The translations under genes and the position numbers were made by a program. Positions 1-5,174 of a DNA stretch of 5,174 nt are shown piece after piece; the first letter of the stretch is position 1, and every line of letters begins with the position of its first letter. The stretch is from positions 1 to 5,174 of the forward strand of contig CAWEHT010000219.1 in NCBI GenBank assembly GCA_963808455.1. The letters run 5' to 3'. This DNA is from CAWEHT01 sp963808455. GTDB lineage: Bacteria; Chloroflexota; Anaerolineae; CG2-30-64-16. The notes beneath the pieces were generated by a model, which searched no databases, was not told the DNA's origin, and saw only the letters and a list, made by a program, of their open reading frames with translations.

Positions 1-11
1 CTTCAGTATTG

Positions 12-1871
12 CTAGAAAGGCCGGTTGGCCTCGAAGGGCCCGTCCAGGATGAGGGCCGTGCTCTGGGCCTCCGCGACCGGCGCGCCGGCCGCGGGTTGCC
101 CAGACGAGGCGGCCGGGCTGCCTGGGCTTTGGGCGCCTGTCGCTGAGCCCGATCCCGGCCCAGCATCCAGATCGTCCGCTGCCAGCGCTGGGCCGAGGGC
201 GAATACCATTTGGGGCGACTGATACAGCTCTAGGGGCAGGGCGAGGCCCAGGCCAGGCCCTGTGCCCGCCAGCTGGCGAGCCGTCTCCTCAGCCGCCAGC
301 TCGGGCCCCACGCTGAAGGCATCGCCGAGGGCCGGCAGCTTTGCCCAACGGAAGAAGTAATCACGTACGGTCAGCCCGCCGCTTGCCAGCAAGACGATCA
401 GCAGTAGCGCCGTGGGGGCCAGAGGGACCCCACCAGGGCTGCGAAGCCCCTGGTTGAACTTGCGCCAAAGCCTGGTTAGGCGGGCGCGCTCGACGATCCA
501 GCCCGCGCCATCGGCATACAAAATGGCTAAGGGCGGCAGGACCCCGGAAGACCTCAGGGCATGAGGGGCCGGGGTGCTGAACAGGGTTGGCACCTGCATG
601 ATCAGGAACCAGAGCAGCACCAGGCGGCAGCGCCGGCTGCCGGATGCGCAGCAGCGAGACGATCAGGCCCAGGCTGAACAGCAGGGCCAAGAGTGGATCG
701 TTGACGGGCCGTCCCGGCAAGTTCTGGCGGGGGTTCGTGTCGCCTCGATCGTAAAAGTTCCTTGCCACGAGCAGCGCATTGGTTTCCAGCCGCTGCAGCG
801 GCATCGCAGGCCCCCCACCCGGTGGCGGCGCCCACAACGAGACCTGTGTGGGGCGCCCCAGCACCACGTCGGGCTCGCGCAGCGCGGTCACAGCCAGCGG
901 CGCAGTTGCCAGCAGCGCCACGCCGGCCAGCAGGCCAAGCCGCGCCGCCCGCGGGCGGCAGCCTGGCCAGAGGGCTTCCATGATCCCGCCCGCGCCACGT
1001 TCGCGCCCTGCCCTGAACGGAGCGAAGGGCCAGGCCGTGTTGGGAACACGCGCTTCGCGAGATTCCTTTGCGGGGGGAAAGCTCTTCTCGTGCGGAGGTT
1101 CCGCGCCTGAAATTGAGGCCCCGCCGCCCCGCCGCACTGCGCAAAGCACGGCTTCCACCAGCACGAAGGCCAGCGGGACCGACGGGCAGGCGCGCGCCGC
1201 AGTATAGGTGTACAGCGCCAGGGCGAACCAGAGACCTGCCAGAGCGTGATCGCGCCAGCGCCCGCGCGTCCAGGCACGCCAGAAGAAAGCCATCGCGATG
1301 GCGCTCACCAGTGGCAGCATGACGGCCCGCAGCCCCAGGCGGCTCAGGCTCAAGGCCCAGAACGATACGGTGACCCCGGCCGCGGCAAACACTGCGGACC
1401 AACGTGCGCTCTCGTTGGCGTGCCGGCAGGCCGCAGGCCCAGGGGCTGGCGGCAGCGCAACTCGATCGTGGCCGGGGTCACGCGGATGGCGCACGCTCGC
1501 GTGAGGATCATAGGCCGAGACCTCGAGAATCGTCAGCGCACAGGCGTACACTGCGGCAACGGTCAAGACTCCGATGCCGGCGGACACAAACTGCAAGGCA
1601 AAGGCGCGGTAGCCGAGCAGTGCCACGGCCAGGGTCTGCAGATAGATGAACAGCGGCTCACGCCCGTAGTTAGCGGCGAAGTAAAGGGGCAGCCCTGCAC
1701 CGCTCAAGACCATGCGTGCGTCAACGCCGTTTACAGCTTCGTCGTACCAGAAGCCGGGGGCAGGGTCGGCAACTGCCACATCCGCCGCGCGGTTGCCAGC
1801 AGCAGGACCCCCAGCATGGCCGTAGAAGGCCCACGGCGCGGGACGCTCAGCTCGGTCGCCTGGCCTGCCAT
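12..1871 (-). CDS. PMT_2/ArnT-type polytopic membrane glycosyltransferase, frameshifted twice
   Basis: Probably transfers a sugar from a polyprenyl-phosphate donor to a glycan, lipid or protein on the outer face of the membrane; acceptor and sugar are unknown. The repaired protein has about 620 residues: a short hydrophobic N-terminus (residues ~18-27), then PPGFWYDEA (38-46), where the Asp-Glu pair matches the acidic first-loop motif of PMT/ArnT enzymes, REPLFIY (71-77), many hydrophobic segments, and a loop with NLPGRPVNDPL (~374-384) typical of this family in Chloroflexota. The ATG at 1871 is chosen because GAGGGGGAG lies 3 bases upstream (1875-1883). Frameshift 1 is at the C5 run 1756-1760 (one C missing, between LPP and GFWYDEA). 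Frameshift 2 is near 630-650, where a lost GC pair would join RIRQPA to LVLLWFLIMQVPTLFS. Two hydrophilic stretches (~121-157 and ~231-287) look like loop insertions. The Gly/Ala/Pro/Ser-rich C-terminus ends at TAG 12-14, possibly beyond a junction, so the true C-terminus is doubtful. It lies 183 bp downstream of the DUF2079 gene. Confidence 0.8.
1011..1062. repeat. Repeat-like palindromic segment inside the PMT-type gene
   Basis: On the plus strand CCCTGAACGGAGCGAAGGG (1011-1029) is followed by a perfect 6-bp stem with 3-base loop, CGTGTT-GGG-AACACG (1036-1050), and then GCTTCGCGAG. The segment lies within a hydrophilic stretch (~231-287) of the glycosyltransferase that has no counterpart in the family pattern I recall, and it keeps the frame open. 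The 'CTTCGCTCCGTTCAGG' wording resembles dispersed intergenic repeats of Chloroflexota, but only one copy is present in this window. Confidence 0.35.
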
Positions 1872-2054
1872 GCGCTCCCCCTCACCCGATGCACCTGCAG
1901 GCTTCCCCCGCGGACTCTGGGTTCGGGTGCCCCTTCTCCAGGGCTCCTCCCCGCCCGATGAGCTTGCAGACCTGCTGCCGGGGCTCCGCCTGCGGGCCCG
2001 GCCCGCCGCGGCGCCTCCCGACCTCACTGCTTCGTATATGCAGCGTCGAAGCCT
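1872..2054. other. 183-bp spacer between DUF2079 and PMT-type genes
   Basis: This GC-rich spacer holds no supportable gene. Just after the DUF2079 stop it contains GCTTCG (2029-2034) and CGAAGC (2047-2052), a 6-bp stem with a 12-base loop and no T-run, so at most a weak hairpin. The PMT Shine-Dalgarno site is at its other end. No promoter could be recognised; read-through from the DUF2079 gene is possible. Confidence 0.4.
1875..1883 (-). promoter_or_regulatory. Shine-Dalgarno site of the PMT-type gene
   Basis: The minus strand reads GAGGGGGAG, then three bases, then ATG at 1871-1869. This purine run fixes the start ahead of the frameshift at 1756-1760. Without it, the longest open stretch would begin at about 1779, inside the protein, and miss the N-terminus. 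Confidence 0.6.
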
Positions 2055-4009
2055 TCAATTCGGCTGCCCCTCCGGGGATGCGACGTTCACATTCCCGATG
2101 AACACCATGTCCTGCCCATCTGCTCCCTCGGCCACGCGCGCGGCCGGAGTCGTGGTCGTAGACGCCGCCCCATGCCTGATACTGCCCGGCAGGGGTCTTT
2201 GGAGGGATGTTCAGGATCTGCTCGTCCAGCACGATCCCGGGGTTGGTCCAGGTCTCCCAAAAGGTGGTTGGGAACTGGCCGTCGCCGGCTTCGTGCCCGC
2301 TCTGCGTGATGATCCGCGGAGAGCCGTCGGCGCCACGATCTCTCATGTCCAGGAGGTGGACGAAGAAGACGTAGCGCCGGTCCAGGTGGCCGGTGCGCTC
2401 CCAGGCCAGCATCAGGTGCGCCGCCTGGCCCGGCGCGGTTGCCGGTGGGGAGGCATCGTCTGTGCCATCCAGCCAGCCATAGGCAGCCAGGTTCAGCGGC
2501 TGGGGCTTGGGATCGAGCTCCGGCATGGGCTGCAGGATGATGCTGCGGTAGAGCCCAACCAGGTCGAACGGCCCGCTCGCGCCACGGTGCGATATTCCTG
2601 ATACACCGGAGGCCAGCCCGGAGGTGCTGCATAGGGGTAAAGCGGGGCGCCTTCCGAGTTGGGGCCGGGCTCCAGCAAAAGGTAGGCCGGTGGGTCAACC
2701 GGTCGTGCCAGCAGGGTGTACACCTGCGATCGATGGGAAAACTGTGGGACTAAGTCGAAGATCGTGCTGATGGATGCCTGGGGGGGCACCTTCGCCACCA
2801 GCTCGCGCGCAGCCGAGGCCCGCGCTGACCAGGAGAAGTTGGCTGCATGATAGTTCCGCCCGCCCGGCCCCGGCGCCGACGTGTAGTAGCCGTAGCCCAC
2901 GCCCAGCAGCACTGCCACGAGCAGGCCGGCCACGACCAGCGGCGGACGGCCGCGCAGGCAAGGCAGTCGGCGGCTCCTGGCGCCGAGCCAGATTACGGCC
3001 GTCACGAGACCGAACATGAGGAAGGGGAGCAATGGCGGATTGTAGTAGGACTGGATGGACCACTCAGGCTGGTAGTCGCTCAACATGAGATAAGAGATCA
3101 CCGGCAGCGCCAGGCCGATTACGGGCCAGCCAAGCAAGGGCAAGAACAGCAATGGCCCGAATAGCTGCAGCAGGAACCACGGCTTCGGCGGCTGAACCAG
3201 GTGTTTCAGGACGACGAGCGGCCGGGTAGCCAGCCCGAGCAGCGCATCGGTGGGCGAACTGCCCAGCCACGAATAGCGTCGCTGGACAAAGGGGTATGGC
3301 ATCCCGTGGGTGACGGCCGGGTAGAAGACGCGCAGCACGACCACGGCCCAGACCAGCGCCCGATCGCGATGCAGAGGCCATCCAGTCGACGGAAGCCGCG
3401 CGGCAGCAGCAACATGATGTAGATGCCGATGGCCAGGGCCGTGACTGCCACGTCCTCCTTCACCATGAGGCACAGCCCCAGAAACACGAGCATCACGCGC
3501 CGCTGGCCGGTGAGCAGGCCGTACAAGGCAAACCCTAGCAGAGGCGGGAGCAGCGCAACCTCGTGAAAGTCGTTGATGTTCGCGTTGTGCAGCGCTGGCA
3601 GCACCAGGTAGGCGACCGTCAGCGCCAGCGCCGGCAGGTTGCTCCCCGGCCAGAGCGCGTCCTGGCGGCGGCGCGCGTAGAGATAGACCGGCAATGACCC
3701 GAGCGCAAGGGCCAGCGCCTGGATCACGAGGAGGACACGCGCATCCGGAGCCAGCCAGTAGATCGGGGCGATCATCGCCAGTATGGGCTCGAAATGATCG
3801 TAATAGCCGTTCGTTTCGTAGACCAGCGTGGTCTGAAAGGCATGACCATGCGCCAGGTTCCACACCACCTGGTCGTAAATGCCCAGGTCATATCCCGTGC
3901 CGAGGGCGCGGTGATGCAGCAGAGCCAGCGTGATCAGGTAGGCGGCTCCGACGGTAAACAGCGCCAGATAGGCCCAATGTCGGCGGAAGATCCGTGATAT
4001 CGATAGCAA
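2055..4009 (-). CDS. DUF2079-family polytopic membrane protein with C-terminal beta-rich domain, frameshifted three times
   Basis: DUF2079 (PF09852) proteins are multi-spanning membrane proteins related to GT-C glycosyltransferases; the reaction is not established. The repaired length is 652 residues, and the observed 1955 bases plus four lost bases equal 653 codons exactly. Family hallmarks: GYDLGIYDQVVWNLAHG (39-55), HFEPILAMIAPIYW (72-85), NINDFHEVAL (144-153), KEDVAV (184-189), then several membrane segments to ~376. Residues ~500-650 form a soluble beta-rich domain (HLMLAWERTGHLDRRYVFFV, PTTFWETW, VLDEQILNIPP, YQAWGGVYDHDSGR) of the type often attached to Chloroflexota membrane transferases, probably extracytoplasmic. 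Frameshifts: CCC 3359-3361 (one base lost, IAIG/ALVWAVVVL), CCC 2572-2574 (one base lost, VARAG/PFDLVGLY), and the CG alternation 2134-2142 (one dinucleotide lost, SGRAR/VAEGADG). The stop is TGA at 2055-2057. The start is a TTG at 4009 with AGGG 6 bases upstream; an in-frame TAG at 4025-4027 excludes a longer start, and no ATG or GTG follows soon. Confidence 0.85.
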
Positions 4010-4015
4010 GATGTG

Positions 4016-4019
4016 CCCT
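4016..4019 (-). promoter_or_regulatory. Shine-Dalgarno core for the TTG start of the DUF2079 gene
   Basis: AGGG on the minus strand is separated by six bases from TTG at 4009-4007. With the in-frame stop at 4025-4027 just upstream, this leaves TTG as the only good initiation codon for the N-terminus MLSISRIFRRHWAYLALF. Confidence 0.5.
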
Positions 4020-4094
4020 GGCTGCTAGATGGTCCGCGTGCCGCGGGACGGTTCACACGCCGGGTCCACGCTGAAATCCACCCGCTGAAGCCCT

Positions 4095-4165
4095 GACAGG
4101 ATAGACAGGATGGCCGGGTGGACAGGACAAATATTTGGCATCTGGCTCATCCTGAACATCTTGTT
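4095..4165. repeat. GACAGGAT-type short repeat cluster between genes
   Basis: GACAGGAT occurs at 4095-4102 and 4104-4111 (period 9), with GACAGGA again at 4121-4127. A perfect 10-bp palindrome CAAATATTTG follows at 4128-4137. Opposite-orientation relatives ATCCTGA (4149-4155) and ATCTTGT (4158-4164) complete an imperfect inverted layout. It fills part of the 175-bp spacer after the YfhO-type gene. Arrays built on CAGGAT/ATCCTG are familiar as intergenic repeats in several environmental phyla (recollection, not searched). It could form a transcript hairpin, but there is no T-run to support an intrinsic terminator. Confidence 0.55.
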
Positions 4166-4184
4166 GGGGTGAGGACTGCGGCTT

Positions 4185-4830
4185 TCACCTTGTGTTTGGT
4201 GGCCCGCTGCAGTTTACCTGCAACGCTCTGGTTCCTGCAAACCCACGTCTGCGCCGCAGCCACAGGATCAGAAGCACCACCGTGGTCGCCAATGCCGCAG
4301 CCGAGATGGCCAGGCCGTCGCGCACGCTGGCGGGCCGATAGCAAAGCTCGACTCGCCCACCGCCGGGCGGCAGCCGGACCGCAAGAAGTGTCAGGTCCGC
4401 CCGCACCACCGGCACAATCCGCGCAGGCCCTGCGCCGGGCGCAGCGTGGCCTGCCAGCCGGGCATCCAGTTCTCGGAGACGACGAGCCAGCTGCCCGCCT
4501 GGGCGCCCACGTCGGCGACGATCGTGCCGGGAGCGGGCTGGCTGAGTCGCACGCCGGCGGACCCGGCAGGGGCGGCGACCTGGGAGGGCGCTGAGCCCCC
4601 GGCTGCGGCGCGCCTCCTGCGCTAACATTGCCTGCCGGGTCCGCCGGGGCGTCGTTGGCAAGAAGCACGGTCCGGTCAGGATCGAAGTTTCCGCGATCCG
4701 CGAGCAACTTCAGCGCGGTTGGGTCATCGACGATCCTGGATTCGGTAGCCAGCCAGGCGCGGGCGTGCGGCTGCGTCAGCCGGTGCAGGTAGGTCACATC
4801 CGGCTGGGCGGAAGGTCCTGCCTCCTCCGT
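4185..4830 (-). CDS. C-terminal part of a YfhO-type membrane protein, truncated at 5' end and frameshifted twice
   Basis: Only the last ~215 residues remain. YfhO-family proteins are large polytopic membrane proteins linked to glycosylation of envelope polymers; this fragment is the extracytoplasmic C-terminal domain and the last membrane helix. Visible matches are HARAWLATESRIVDDPTALK, FDPDRTVLLANDAP, GSWLVVSENWMPGWQATL (the YfhO-like 'LVLSE..YPGW.A' motif), RADLTLLAVRLPPGGGRVEL, CYRPASVRDGLAIS, and a hydrophobic helix (LAISAAALATTVVLLILWL) capped by RRRR. Frameshift 1 is at C5 4596-4600 on the plus strand, one base lost: restoring it gives QPGGSAPSQVAAP. Frameshift 2 is at GGG 4437-4439, one base lost: restoring it gives LRPGAGPARIVPVV. 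The stop is TGA 4185-4187. The reading frame runs on across the junction to about 4866, but that extension is encoded by the A/T-rich tail and does not look like part of the family, so the real N-terminal portion is missing. The DUF2079 gene follows 175 bp downstream in the same direction. Confidence 0.75.
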
Positions 4831-4841
4831 CTTAGCAATAC

Positions 4842-5083
4842 GAAACGAACCAAGTAGACTGTACAATAAAAATGAAAAAATTTCAATAATTTTTTATTTA
4901 CACCTTTGCAGTTTGCCAAATTTCAGTAATGCCCTTCGGAAAAGAATAGATAAGTCCGTTGTGAGAAATGAATCAAAAGATACAACGATAAAGTATTTTT
5001 CAGAAGAAGTTTGCCGGTAAAAATACATTAACCGTTTTAATCGACTAAAACAGGTAAAATCCTGCCGGATGAATGCAAAACAT
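4842..5083. other. A/T-rich segment without a recognisable gene
   Basis: Base composition changes sharply from the GC-rich block. Homopolymeric A and T stretches dominate around 4863-4910. One plus-strand frame is open from at least 4832 to TAA at 5018-5020 (about 62 codons in A/T-rich DNA, reading ...NALRKRIDKSVVRNESK...), but it has no ATG or ribosome-binding site in the A/T-rich part and no family I recognise; it may be the end of a truncated gene or chance. A small hairpin CAGG-TAAAAT-CCTG lies at 5051-5064. No RNA gene or clear promoter was seen. Confidence 0.4.
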
Positions 5084-5174
5084 ACTTATGTGTTGGCAAA
5101 AAAGCTGTTGCAGGAACACAACACACAACTCTGTGTTGGCAAAAAGCTGTTGCAGGAACACAACACACACTTAT
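5084..5174. repeat. 43-bp tandem repeat with inverted ends, two copies and running off the window
   Basis: Copy 1 core is 5089-5127 and copy 2 core is 5132-5169, offset 43 bp. They match apart from an A6 versus A5 run and the short linker. Each begins TGTGTTGGC, continues through GCTGTTGCAGGAACA, and ends CAACACACA; TGTGTTG (5089-5095) is the inverse of CAACACA (5119-5125), so each copy can fold with a 7-bp stem. The hexamer ACTTAT precedes copy 1 (5084-5089) and recurs at 5169-5174, which suggests that another copy starts beyond the window edge. The 4-base linker rules out a CRISPR spacer. Confidence 0.8.

Noticed and set aside
574..1110. 178-codon plus-strand open frame
   Set aside because: It is antisense to the glycosyltransferase, very rich in Arg and Gln, with no motif.
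602..1402. 266-codon minus-strand frame inside the PMT-type gene
   Set aside because: It is out of frame with the recognisable glycosyltransferase and Arg/Ala-rich; the alternate frame explains it.
2029..2052. Intrinsic terminator after the DUF2079 gene
   Set aside because: The stem is only 6 bp with a 12-base loop and no T-run on the minus strand.
1246..2601. 451-codon plus-strand open frame
   Set aside because: It lies antisense to the two minus-strand genes and their spacer, its translation is low-complexity and rich in Arg, Pro and Gly, and it shows no family motif. It is a shadow typical of GC-rich DNA.
2134..4009. Programmed ribosomal frameshifting as the cause of the frame breaks
   Set aside because: No slippery heptamer with a following structure is evident, the breaks occur at unrelated short G/C runs in three separate genes, and relatives are encoded in one frame.
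6..4841. Transposon bounded by terminal inverted repeats
   Set aside because: The inverted match is only 9 bp, no transposase or target-site duplication is visible, and the cargo is truncated chromosomal-type genes.
4831..4866. N-terminus of the YfhO-type gene starting at a TTG at 4866
   Set aside because: The first ~15 residues come from the A/T-rich side of the junction and the family protein should have hundreds of residues upstream, so this is not a true start.
5084..5174. CRISPR array
   Set aside because: The two repeat cores are separated by only 4 bases, so no spacer exists, and no cas gene is in the window.
1..5174. tRNA or rRNA genes
   Set aside because: I saw no cloverleaf-like segment or conserved rRNA stretch on either strand by eye; a covariance-model scan was not possible.

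Overview
The window reads as two different kinds of DNA joined near position 4830. From about 15 to 4830 it is strongly GC-rich, and all recognisable genes lie on the minus strand. They resemble the large polytopic cell-surface glycan proteins common in Chloroflexota (Anaerolineae-type) genomes; that taxon is an inference from gene style and needs a database search. From about 4832 to 5174 the DNA is clearly A/T-rich, carries no recognisable gene, and ends in a 43-bp tandem repeat.

Layout, in transcription order on the minus strand: (1) about 4830-4185, the 3' part of a gene for a YfhO-type membrane protein, cut off at the composition junction; (2) a 175-bp spacer with GACAGGAT-type short repeats; (3) 4009-2055, a DUF2079-family polytopic membrane protein of 652 reconstructed residues, with a C-terminal extracytoplasmic beta-rich domain; (4) a 183-bp spacer; (5) 1871-12, a PMT_2/ArnT-type membrane glycosyltransferase, about 620 residues, whose stop lies in the first 14 bases of the window and may not be its natural end. 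If transcribed together, the three would form a membrane-glycosylation or envelope-polysaccharide cluster: lipid-linked sugar donors used on the outer face of the membrane by multi-spanning transferases. Substrates cannot be read from the sequence.

The dominant oddity is that all three genes are broken by frameshifts, seven in total. Each is repaired by adding back one base to a short G/C run (five sites) or one GC/CG dinucleotide to a GC alternation (two sites). The segments between the breaks have no stops and keep good family motifs. A one-sided deletion pattern with otherwise intact protein sequence points more to base-calling errors in GC-rich DNA than to gene decay, although recent pseudogenes cannot be excluded. 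Together with the abrupt change in composition, this suggests an unpolished or chimeric assembly. I found no convincing new biological system; the tail repeat and an in-frame repeat-like insertion in the glycosyltransferase are the most biological of the oddities.
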